In this document: positions 1 through 6,769 of the stretch, one piece after another
Position numbering within the stretch: the first letter of the stretch is position 1
Layout: each line of letters starts with the position of its first letter
NCBI GenBank assembly: GCA_002495055.1
Contig: DADR01000064.1
Location: 2,282-12,769, forward strand
DNA: 10,488 bases
Reading direction: 5' to 3'
Source of the DNA: Methanoregula sp. UBA247
GTDB taxonomy: Archaea; Halobacteriota; Methanomicrobia; Methanomicrobiales; Methanospirillaceae
The notes under the pieces: model-generated
Database searches by the model: none
Told to the model about the DNA's origin: nothing
What the model saw: only the letters and a program-made list of their open reading frames with translations
Position numbers and translations under genes: made by a program

Positions 1-341
1 GAACGCACCGTGCAGCTTTCACCGCGCTCCTTCAGGTTTGAGCTATTCCTTCTCCTCATTCTGGGATTATATCAGGTCAACATTCAGATTGGTGTAACAA
101 ATTCGGGCCTTTATCTGCCCAGTATAAAGATCGGGGGGATGTATTGTAGTTGGAATCTGGTCATCATGGAGGTGAATTATCGAAGTGTTGGGGCCCGGGT
201 ACCGGAATGCTTGTGCCGGAGGGGGGGATTTGCCGCGGACGCTTGCCCGATTGACGTGGTCACTTGATGTGGACTGGGGAGGAGTTCTGATGGGTGGCAG
301 TGGTGCGGGGAGAGTGGCTGGAGTTCTTTTCCCACCATGTG

Positions 342-352
342 GGATATAAAAG
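342..352 (+). promoter_or_regulatory. Possible archaeal TATA box
   Basis: The sequence GGATATAAAAG resembles an archaeal TATA box. Transcription would start roughly 25 bases downstream, near 375, about 50 bases before the ATG at 428. It could equally be part of a remnant coding frame that runs through the same bases. Confidence 0.25.
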
Positions 353-413
353 CACTGATATGCATGGACGATCCATTTCCTTCGATGGTCCCAATGACGT
401 TCTCTCTGCCCTC

Positions 414-420
414 GGTGAGG
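414..420 (+). promoter_or_regulatory. Shine-Dalgarno site for the broken epimerase gene
   Basis: GGTGAGG lies seven bases before the ATG at 428. GGTGA is complementary to the 3' end of archaeal 16S rRNA, so it supports 428 as the original start codon and hints at an archaeal host. Confidence 0.55.
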
Positions 421-427
421 TGTTCCC

Positions 428-883
428 ATGAAATTCAGGGATAACAAGCGCATCCTCCTCACCGTTGGTGCCGGGTTCCTGGGGTCGTATTTGCTCGAGC
501 AGCTCGCGAAACGGGGCGTGGACCCGGATCAGGTCCGGGTACCGCGCAGCCGCGACACTAACCTCCAGCGGTGGGAGCACTGTGTCGACTCGGTGAAGGA
601 TACCGATATCGTCATCCACCTTGCGGCCCGTGTCGGGGGCATCGGCTTCAACCGGGAGAACCCAGCGACCCTCTTATATAACAATGCGATGATGGGGATC
701 CAGGTGATCGATGCCGCCCGGCAGGAAGGGGTCGGGAAGTGAGTCATCATCGGGACCGTCTGTGCCTACCCGAAGTTCACCCCTGTCCCGTTGAACGAGG
801 ATAAGCTCTGGGACGGCTATCACGAGGAGACGAACGCCCCGTACGGCTTTGCCAAGAAGATGCACCTCATCCAGTGCCATTAG
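428..883 (+). pseudogene. Broken GDP-L-fucose synthase-like NAD-dependent epimerase
   Basis: This is the N-terminal half of an extended short-chain dehydrogenase/reductase, closest in pattern to GDP-L-fucose synthase (Fcl/WcaG), which converts GDP-4-keto-6-deoxymannose to GDP-L-fucose. The first 104 codons include the Rossmann loop (TVGAGFLGS, residues 12-20) and the VIHLAARVGGIG stretch. An in-frame TGA at 740-742 then interrupts the gene, but the same frame continues with the family's GTVCAYPKFTPVP block and the catalytic YGFAK (Tyr and Lys present). A TAG at 881-883 ends recognisable homology, and the remaining half of a protein of about 310 residues is absent. The first glycine of the GxxGxxG nucleotide motif is Val, another sign of decay. 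It is probably a leftover of a neighbouring fucose-type sugar pathway. A sequencing error could explain the TGA but not the missing C-terminal half. Confidence 0.8.
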
Positions 884-950
884 ATACACTGCTCTATCGA
901 CCCCCCAAAAAAATTCTTACATCTTTTCTGTAATTACCATTATGATGTCA

Positions 951-958
951 TTTTATTA
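951..958 (+). promoter_or_regulatory. Possible TATA box of the Pse operon
   Basis: TTTTATTA lies in the AT-rich gap between the broken epimerase and pseB. It is placed so that transcription would begin about 15 bases before the pseB ATG at 997. It is the best promoter-like candidate in this 113-base gap, but the match to an archaeal TATA box is only moderate. Confidence 0.3.
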
Positions 959-996
959 GCCTGTGATCGAGAAACAGTACAAGGAATGTTTCATTC

Positions 997-1998
997 ATGT
1001 TCAACAGCCAATCAATCCTTATCACCGGTGGCACCGGTTCCTTCGGCAAACAATACGTCAAGACAATTCTCGAACGCTATCAGCCGAAAAGGTTGATCAT
1101 TTACTCCCGCGACGAGCTCAAACAATTTGAGATGGCACAGACGTTCAACCAGCCCTGCATGCGGTACTTCATCGGGGATGTACGCGACCGTGACCGTTTA
1201 ATTATGGCAATGAAAGGGGTGGACTACGTGATCCATGCAGCTGCCCTTAAGCAGGTGCCAGCCGCGGAATACAACCCCATGGAATGCATCAAGACAAACA
1301 TCTATGGGGCGGAAAACGTTATCCATGCAGCACTGGCAAACAAGGTGCAGAAAGTTATCGCCCTCTCTACAGACAAAGCTGCTAACCCTATCAATCTCTA
1401 CGGTGCCAGCAAACTCGCCTCTGACAAACTCTTTGTAGCAGCGAATAATATTGCAGGGGGCGAACCAACTCGATTTTCTGTTGTGCGGTATGGGAACGTC
1501 GTTGGATCACGTGGATCAGTCGTCCCATTCTTTCGAAAACTCATAGATCAGGGAACAGATCACCTTCCTATCACAGATGAGCGTATGACCCGTTTTTGGA
1601 TAACCCTCCAGCAGGGGGTTGACTTTGTGCTTAAGGATTTCGAGCGAATGCAGGGCGGAGAACTATTCGTGCCCAAAATTCCTTCACTACGAATCGTAGA
1701 TCTTGCAAAGGCGATGGCACCTGACCTGCCACATACCATAATTGGCATTCGTCCAGGTGAGAAACTCCACGAGGTGATGTGTCCTGCAGACGATTCTCAC
1801 CTGACCCTTGAGTTCGATGACTACTATGTGATCCGCCCGACTATTCAGTTCTCTACACCGGTTGAATTCAGTGTCAACCGAATTGGTGAAACCGGCAGGC
1901 CGGTAGAGCAGGGCTTTGAGTATAATTCAGGGAAGAATCCGCATTTCCTCAATGTGGAAGAGATCAAAGCAATCAATCATACAGCAGGTTTTGAATGA
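997..1998 (+). CDS. pseB: UDP-N-acetylglucosamine 4,6-dehydratase (inverting), PseB
   Basis: It catalyses the first Pse step: NADP-dependent 4,6-dehydration with C5 epimerisation of UDP-GlcNAc, giving the UDP-2-acetamido-2,6-dideoxy-beta-L-arabino-hexos-4-ulose. The 333 residues match the usual length of soluble PseB/FlaA1. The nucleotide-binding loop TGGTGSFG is at residues 10-17. The catalytic set is complete: T125-D126-K127 in STDKAANP, and Y135 with K139 in LYGASK. These correspond, with a constant offset of six, to T131/D132/K133/Y141/K145 of Helicobacter pylori FlaA1. RPGEKLHE (252-259) is the conserved C-terminal block. There are no membrane helices, which sets it apart from the PglF-type retaining enzymes. 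A weak AAGGA lies upstream. Its stop overlaps the pseC start as ATGA, so the two are probably co-translated. Confidence 0.95.
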   Translation: MFNSQSILITGGTGSFGKQYVKTILERYQPKRLIIYSRDELKQFEMAQTFNQPCMRYFIGDVRDRDRLIMAMKGVDYVIHAAALKQVPAAEYNPMECIKTNIYGAENVIHAALANKVQKVIALSTDKAANPINLYGASKLASDKLFVAANNIAGGEPTRFSVVRYGNVVGSRGSVVPFFRKLIDQGTDHLPITDERMTRFWITLQQGVDFVLKDFERMQGGELFVPKIPSLRIVDLAKAMAPDLPHTIIGIRPGEKLHEVMCPADDSHLTLEFDDYYVIRPTIQFSTPVEFSVNRIGETGRPVEQGFEYNSGKNPHFLNVEEIKAINHTAGFE

Positions 1999-3155
1999 TC
2001 CCGTATGGGCGACAAGATATCACACTGGAAGATATTGATGCAGTTGTCGAGATCCTCCGTTCAGACTTCATTACCCAGGGCCCCACGGTACCCCGCTTTG
2101 AGAGAACGGTAGCCAGTAGAGTAAAAGCACAACACGCGGTCGCTGTAAATAGTGGTACCTCAGCTCTGCATATTTCCTGCAGGGCGCTTGGATTACAGGC
2201 CGGCGAAAGATTATGGACCAGCCCAGTGACCTTTGTTGCTTCTGCGAACTGTGGCCTCTACTGCGGTGCCACTGTGGACTTTATTGATATCGATCCTCGC
2301 ACATTCAATATTTCCCCGGATGCACTGGAGAAGAAATTACATGAGGCTGACAAGAAGCAATGTCTACCCAGCGTGGTGATTCCAGTCCATATGTGTGGCC
2401 AGTCAGCTGAGATGGAGGCCATTTACGAACTTTCCCAGAGATATGGTTTCAGGATTATTGAGGATGCGTCCCATGCCCTTGGTGGCCGGTATAAGGGGAT
2501 GCCGGTTGGGAACTGCCGCTACAGTGACATCACTGTCTTCAGCTTTCATCCGGTCAAGATCATCACCACTGCAGAAGGAGGCATGGCTTTGACCAATGAC
2601 GATGGCCTTGCCGAGCGGATGTCATTGATGCGCAACCATGGCATCACCCGTGATCCGGCGCACATGACCCATGAACCCGATGGCCCGTGGTACTACCAGC
2701 AGATAGACCTTGGGTATAATTATCGCATGACAGATCTCCAGGCGGCCCTGGGTATCAGCCAGATGGCCCGGCTTGACAGGTATGTGACTCGCCGTAATGA
2801 GATTGCAGATCGATATGCCAGACTTCTTGCCGATCTGCCGGTCACCATACCCTACCAGCACCCTGATTGCTACTCAAGCTGGCACCTTTATGTGATCCGC
2901 CTCCAGCTTGATAAAACCAGGAACACTCATCGCAGAGTATTCGAGATAATGCGGGAGGGTGGCATTGGTGTCAACCTGCATTATATTCCTGTGCATACTC
3001 AGCCTTACTACCAACAAATGGGTTTCAAATACGGGAATTTTCCAGAAGCCGAGCGATACTATACAGAAGCGATCACCCTGCCAATCTATCCGACGATGAC
3101 CGAAGAGCAACAGGATCAGGTAGTTGCGGCACTTCACCGGGCGGTAGCGGCATGA
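1995..3155 (+). CDS. pseC: UDP-4-amino-4,6-dideoxy-N-acetyl-beta-L-altrosamine transaminase, PseC
   Basis: A PLP-dependent aminotransferase of the DegT/DnrJ/EryC1 (fold type I) family that aminates the 4-keto product of PseB, normally with glutamate as donor. The 386 residues are the standard length. NSGTSALH (52-59) binds the cofactor phosphate, EDASHALGG (156-164) supplies the Asp and His that contact the PLP ring, and K188 in FSFHPVKIITTAEGG is the Schiff-base lysine. The C-terminal IGVNLHYIPVHTQPYYQ segment is typical of PseC. The start overlaps the pseB stop and the stop overlaps the pseF start, both as ATGA. The substrate assignment rests on the surrounding complete Pse gene set; the sequence alone would also fit a related sugar aminotransferase. 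Confidence 0.95.
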   Translation: MIPYGRQDITLEDIDAVVEILRSDFITQGPTVPRFERTVASRVKAQHAVAVNSGTSALHISCRALGLQAGERLWTSPVTFVASANCGLYCGATVDFIDIDPRTFNISPDALEKKLHEADKKQCLPSVVIPVHMCGQSAEMEAIYELSQRYGFRIIEDASHALGGRYKGMPVGNCRYSDITVFSFHPVKIITTAEGGMALTNDDGLAERMSLMRNHGITRDPAHMTHEPDGPWYYQQIDLGYNYRMTDLQAALGISQMARLDRYVTRRNEIADRYARLLADLPVTIPYQHPDCYSSWHLYVIRLQLDKTRNTHRRVFEIMREGGIGVNLHYIPVHTQPYYQQMGFKYGNFPEAERYYTEAITLPIYPTMTEEQQDQVVAALHRAVAA

Positions 3156-3874
3156 ATCTCGCAGTTATTCCCGCCCGTGGCGGAAGCAAGCGGATTCCGC
3201 GCAAGAATATCAAAGAGTTCTGTGGAAAACCCATCATTGCATGGTCGATTGAAGCTGCAAGGGAGAGCGGTTGCTTTGATCGTGTTATTGTCTCAACGGA
3301 TGATAGTGAAATTGCTGAAGTTGCCCGCCAATGGGGGGCTGAAGTGCCATTTATGCGTCCTGCAGAGCTTTCAGATGACTATACTGGGACCATTGAAGTA
3401 ATTGCTCATGCAATCAATTGGATAAATAAAAATTCTATTAAACCGGAATATGTATGTTGTATTTACGCCACAGCACCATTTGTCCGAATCCGCGATCTTC
3501 AGGCAGGACTGAATATTCTGGAAGAAGGAAAATGGGATTATGTTTTTTCTGCAACAAAGTTTCCATCCACAATCTTTCGATCGTTCCAACAGACTTTGAA
3601 TGGAGGAGTAGAAATGCTATTTCCTGACCATTACTCTAAACGGTCACAAGATTTTCCCGAAGTTTTACACGATGCAGGGCAGTTTTACTGGGGCCGCTCC
3701 GGAGCATGGATTAATAGTAGTACAAAAATTTTTTCCCTGACATCAACAGTTCTATACATTCCTCCATGGCGGGTTCAAGATATTGATACAGAAGAAGACT
3801 GGTGCCGGGCGGAATTGATTTACCAATACGGTTTCTCAAAAAGTCATCAGAACAATTTCGAGAATGAGATTTAA
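3152..3874 (+). CDS. pseF: Pseudaminic acid cytidylyltransferase, PseF
   Basis: It activates Pse with CTP to give CMP-Pse, the donor used by Pse transferases. The 240-residue protein has the CMP-sialic acid synthetase layout: the P-loop-like IPARGGSKRIPRKN (6-19) that holds CTP, the STDD metal/substrate region (48-51), YATAPF (105-110), and DIDTEEDW (210-217) that supplies acidic metal ligands. The block HDAGQFYWG (173-181) is typical of PseF and separates it from CMP-Neu5Ac and CMP-legionaminate synthetases. The start overlaps the pseC stop (ATGA). Base composition shifts within the gene: about the first 240 bases look like pseB/pseC, whereas from about 3400 onward A and T dominate codon third positions, a shift that continues into the next gene. 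Confidence 0.93.
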   Translation: MNLAVIPARGGSKRIPRKNIKEFCGKPIIAWSIEAARESGCFDRVIVSTDDSEIAEVARQWGAEVPFMRPAELSDDYTGTIEVIAHAINWINKNSIKPEYVCCIYATAPFVRIRDLQAGLNILEEGKWDYVFSATKFPSTIFRSFQQTLNGGVEMLFPDHYSKRSQDFPEVLHDAGQFYWGRSGAWINSSTKIFSLTSTVLYIPPWRVQDIDTEEDWCRAELIYQYGFSKSHQNNFENEI

Positions 3875-3876
3875 TT

Positions 3877-4506
3877 ATGAAAGATAATTATCAAACAGAA
3901 CAGGAAATTTTTTGGGCTGGACCATTTGGAACGGAATATATCAAAAGAAATTGCGGTGAGGAACTGTTAGCCTCTAATCTTGCGTTTTTTAATCGAGCAT
4001 TAAGGCTTGCATGCAAACCAAAAGATTGCATCGAATTTGGAGCTAATATTGGCATGAATTTACAGGCATTGAAGCTTATTTACCCAAAACAGGAACAATA
4101 TGCTATCGAGATCAATAATGATGCAGTAACTGAATTGCGCAAAATTTTACCCAAAAAAAATGTTATCCACTCCTCAATACTCAATTACTTACCTGTCAAA
4201 CAGTACGATTTGGTGTTGATTAAAGGAGTACTAATACACCTCAACCCGGATTGCCTATCACAGGTCTACGAGGCATTGTATCAAGCAACCCGTCACTATC
4301 TGCTTATGTGTGAATACTACAATCCAACTCCGGTTCAGGTGACATACAGAGGGTTTAAAGAGCGTCTATTTAAGCGCGATTTTTGTGGAGAGATGCTGGA
4401 TCGTTACGTAGGGTTAAAGCTCATCGACTATGGCTTTTGTTACCATCGCGATCCGAACCATCCACAAGACGACATAAATTGGTTCTTGCTTGAAAGGAGA
4501 GAGTAA
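3877..4506 (+). CDS. Pseudaminic acid biosynthesis-associated methyltransferase
   Basis: A 209-residue class I SAM-dependent methyltransferase. It resembles the family defined by its position in Pse clusters (pseudaminic acid biosynthesis-associated methylase). CIEFGANIGMNLQAL (51-65) is the SAM-binding motif I, the acidic residue following strand 2 is in YAIEIN (75-80), and DLVLIKGVLIHLNPD (111-125) is the motif IV/V region. The YYNPTPVQVTYRG segment (147-159) is characteristic of this family. The acceptor group on the sugar is not known from sequence; O-methylation of Pse or an intermediate is the natural inference. It begins two bases after the pseF stop. The gene is strikingly AT-rich in its codons compared with pseB, pseC and pseI, suggesting separate acquisition. 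Confidence 0.85.
   Translation: MKDNYQTEQEIFWAGPFGTEYIKRNCGEELLASNLAFFNRALRLACKPKDCIEFGANIGMNLQALKLIYPKQEQYAIEINNDAVTELRKILPKKNVIHSSILNYLPVKQYDLVLIKGVLIHLNPDCLSQVYEALYQATRHYLLMCEYYNPTPVQVTYRGFKERLFKRDFCGEMLDRYVGLKLIDYGFCYHRDPNHPQDDINWFLLERRE
4494..4500 (+). promoter_or_regulatory. Strong Shine-Dalgarno site inside the end of the methyltransferase gene
   Basis: AAGGAGA lies seven bases before an ATG at 4508. It is one of the best ribosome-binding sites in the operon, yet it serves no full-length gene: the ATG opens only a 25-codon frame ahead of pseG. Confidence 0.45.
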
Positions 4507-4507
4507 C

Positions 4508-4585
4508 ATGTTGATATACAGCCCAAAGTGTGAAATGTCGCGTCCAAAGGTCGACCTAGAAATTGATGCATCTGTGCTAAGGTGA
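4508..4585 (+). CDS. Possible 25-residue ORF coupled to pseG
   Basis: The ATG at 4508 follows AAGGAGA at ideal spacing and opens a 25-codon frame beginning MLIYSPKCEM. It ends at TGA 4583-4585, which overlaps the GTG start of the PseG gene as GTGA. I recognise no family. It has no signal peptide or membrane segment, and its length is too short to judge by codon use. It may act as a leader that delivers ribosomes to the GTG start, which has no convincing ribosome-binding site of its own. Alternatively it is the stub of a gene deleted between the methyltransferase and pseG. Chance occurrence is possible. Confidence 0.3.
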   Translation: MLIYSPKCEMSRPKVDLEIDASVLR

Positions 4586-6141
4586 TCTGCCTGACTCAAA
4601 TCCTTGTCTTTCGCACCGATGCTTCCCATACCATCGGTACCGGCCATGTCATGCGCTGCCTGACTCTTGCCGATGCTTTGGTCCGGAAAGGAACCAGTAT
4701 ATCGTTTGTCTGCCGTGAGCACGAAGGCCATCTCTGCGATCTGATTGAAGAGCGGGGTTTTGTGGTTCATCGTCTCCCCTCTCCAACTGATCCTTTTGTT
4801 CCTGAAGGCACCCCTGCCCACGCCCCCTGGCTTGGTGCCCCGTGGCAGGAGGATGCCGGTCAGACCTGTGCTATTATCCAAGATTTCGATTCCAAACCCG
4901 ACTGGCTGGTGGTGGACCATTATGCCATCGATTATCGCTGGGAACACACCCTGCGTCCGTTAGTTGGTCGCATCTTCATAATTGATGACCTTGCCGATCG
5001 AAATCATGATTGCGACTTGTTATTGGACCAGAACCTTATCGCTGACATGCACACCCGCTATTCTCAACGGGTTCCGGAAGACTGCAGCTTGTTGCTTGGG
5101 CCGGAGTACGCCCTGTTGCAGCCTATATATGCTGAATTACACGATCGCATCCCGCCACGAGAAGGTCCGATCCGGCGTATCCTCATCTCGTTTGGGGGGG
5201 CAGACAGCGATAACCTGACCGGTCGTGCACTGGCGGCCATTATTAGCCTGAATCGTCCAGATATTGAAGTTGATGTCGTTGTGTCGAATGGCAGCCCCTA
5301 TGCTTCTGAACTTCGGAACCAAGTGGGAGGACAACCTAACATCCATCTCCATGAAACACTCCCGACCCTTGCACCGCTGATGGCCAAGGCGGATCTCGCC
5401 ATAGGTGCAGCCGGAACGACCAGCTGGGAGCGGCTGTGTCTGGGGCTGCCTGCGATTGTCGTGACATTGGCAGAGAACCAGCGACCGATTGCGTATGGCC
5501 TACACCAAGAGGGGCTGGTGCGCTGGATCGGGCATAAAGATGATATGTCGAAGGAGTCTATCTGGGTGGTTCTGACTGACCTGATAAAGGAGGGGATGAA
5601 TGAATCATGGTCTCTGCGATGTCACCAGACCGTGGATGGAAGAGGCGTGGATCGTTCTTGTGCTGTACTCACCCTTACTCCAGAGACACCATTGCATGTG
5701 CGTCATGCCCGGCTGTATGATGAAGCACTGATACTTGTATGGGCGAATGATCCAGAAACCCGGCGCAATTCTTTTACATCAAATTCCATATCTGCAGTGA
5801 CTCATCGGGAATGGTTCCGTAATCGGTTGCGTAATCCCGATACCTGCCGCTTCTATATCCTGGAGACTGAAGATGGAATCCCGGTCGGCCAGGTGAGATT
5901 TGATAAGAATGATCAGGGTTGGGAGATTGATTATTCATTAGCCCCTCATTTTCGCGGAAAAAGCTTTGGCCGCCCTCTTCTTGAGACAGCGTTGTATAAA
6001 GTTCACTCTGAGCAGCAAGATGTATTGGTTTTTGGCAGAGTGAAGGAGCAAAACTTGCCCTCCAAAAAAGTGTTTGAATCTCTCGGATTCGAATCTGAAC
6101 GAAATGGAGGGGAGGCGGTGGTGTATAAGCGTGTGCTCTGA
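4582..6141 (+). CDS. pseG: PseG UDP-sugar hydrolase fused to a GNAT N-acetyltransferase (PseH-like)
   Basis: A 519-residue two-domain protein. Residues 1 to about 350 form PseG, the MurG-like (GT-B fold) hydrolase that cleaves UDP from UDP-2,4-diacetamido-2,4,6-trideoxy-beta-L-altropyranose. TDASHTIGTGHVMRC (12-26) contains the catalytic His, H22. ISFGGADSDN (202-211) and GAAGTTSWERLCLGLP (275-290) are the linker-side and UDP-binding loops. Residues about 371-519 form a GNAT domain with the acetyl-CoA loop RGKSFG (458-463) and NLPSKKVFESLGF (491-503). It is the likely PseH activity that acetylates the C4 amine made by PseC, and no separate pseH is present. Thus one chain would carry two successive steps. 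The start is GTG, because homology begins almost at once (ILVFRTDAS) and no ATG is available. The stop overlaps the next gene's original ATG as TGATG. Confidence 0.92.
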   Translation: MICLTQILVFRTDASHTIGTGHVMRCLTLADALVRKGTSISFVCREHEGHLCDLIEERGFVVHRLPSPTDPFVPEGTPAHAPWLGAPWQEDAGQTCAIIQDFDSKPDWLVVDHYAIDYRWEHTLRPLVGRIFIIDDLADRNHDCDLLLDQNLIADMHTRYSQRVPEDCSLLLGPEYALLQPIYAELHDRIPPREGPIRRILISFGGADSDNLTGRALAAIISLNRPDIEVDVVVSNGSPYASELRNQVGGQPNIHLHETLPTLAPLMAKADLAIGAAGTTSWERLCLGLPAIVVTLAENQRPIAYGLHQEGLVRWIGHKDDMSKESIWVVLTDLIKEGMNESWSLRCHQTVDGRGVDRSCAVLTLTPETPLHVRHARLYDEALILVWANDPETRRNSFTSNSISAVTHREWFRNRLRNPDTCRFYILETEDGIPVGQVRFDKNDQGWEIDYSLAPHFRGKSFGRPLLETALYKVHSEQQDVLVFGRVKEQNLPSKKVFESLGFESERNGGEAVVYKRVL

Positions 6142-6769
6142 TGCAGCAAGCTGGATGAATGCGGCATATTCCAGCATTATTGCTAGACTGGCTGGCAGAT
6201 AGGCATGAGATGAGATGGGCACATGATGCAGCTCTGATTCCAAATGGGGAACTCTGCTTTTACCTGAGTTATGGAAAAATCGTCAATGCAGATCTTATGC
6301 TAAAGCACAGGAATAACCTCGTTGTTTACGAAAGTGATTTACCGAAAAGGTAAAAGCTGGTCTCCATTGACATGGCAGGTTCTGGAAGGTGCTGATTCGA
6401 TCCCTATAACAATATGTGAGGCTGTTGAATCCGTTGACAGTGGATACATTTATTTACAGGAATGGATAGCGTTCCATGGTGACGAACTACTCGATGATTT
6501 AAGGTGCTTGCAGGTAAAAGTCACCCATTGGCTGTGTCGGGCGTTTGTGAAAATGTATCCTGAGATACAAAATACATCGCGACCACAGGTAGGTGAACCT
6601 ACCTATTACCGAAAGCGCAATCCTGAAGATAGCCGGCTTGATACAGTCGATACAATCACAGTTTAATTTGTTCCATGCAGCAGATAACCTACGCTATCCT
6701 GTCTGGTTTGAGATAAATACTATGAAATACAGGCTTAGTATTGTTAGAATAGTGAATAGATTGCCATGA
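6141..6769 (+). pseudogene. Decayed formyltransferase, with nonsense and two frameshifts
   Basis: Joined across three frames, this stretch encodes a formyltransferase-fold protein of about 205 residues, related to the intact gene that follows. Frame one runs from ATG 6141 (TGATG overlap with pseG), is cut by TGA 6156-6158 where homologues seem to have Trp, and resumes at ATG 6159 through CFYLSYGKIV to ESDLPK. The run AAAA at 6345-6348 carries one extra base; without it SDLPKGKSWSPLTWQVLEG follows in register. Frame two continues through VDSGYIYLQEW and QVGEPTYYRKRNPEDSRLD and stops at TAA 6664-6666. One more extra base before it restores QFNLFHAADNLRYPVWFE and an ending at TGA 6767-6769. That ending overlaps the next ATG as ATGA, confirming this as the original terminus. 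The His expected before the SDLP loop is Tyr (TAC, 6327-6329). The N-terminal strand also appears short. The gene looks recently dead; sequencing errors could account for one lesion but hardly for all. Confidence 0.85.

Larger units (their letters stand above)
1..427. other. Left flank without an identifiable gene
   Basis: No reading frame here resembles a protein family I recognise. A frame open from base 1 to 267 gives an unconvincing translation with a hydrophobic patch and no motif. On the plus strand a frame that is open from a TGA at 288-290 to the TGA at 428-430 reads more like real protein near its end (HVGYKSTDMHGRS, then a tail ending LGEVFP) and stops in an ATGA overlap with the next gene. 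It may be the eroded tail of an upstream gene. A TATA-like stretch at 342-352 falls within that same frame, so the two readings compete. Confidence 0.4.

Noticed and set aside
10..267. GTG-started 85-codon frame at the left edge
   Set aside because: The translation has no motif or plausible ribosome-binding site; although open from the window edge, it does not look like protein-coding sequence.
260..619. Minus-strand open frame of 119 codons
   Set aside because: It overlaps the epimerase relic antisense and its translation shows no family pattern.
740..883. Recoding of the TGA (740-742) as selenocysteine or the TAG (881-883) as pyrrolysine in the epimerase
   Set aside because: The gene lacks its C-terminal half and has a damaged Rossmann loop, and no family member uses these residues here; nonsense decay is simpler.
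4414..4947. Minus-strand open frame of 177 codons
   Set aside because: It lies opposite the methyltransferase end and the strongly supported PseG start, has no recognisable motif and is a shadow frame.
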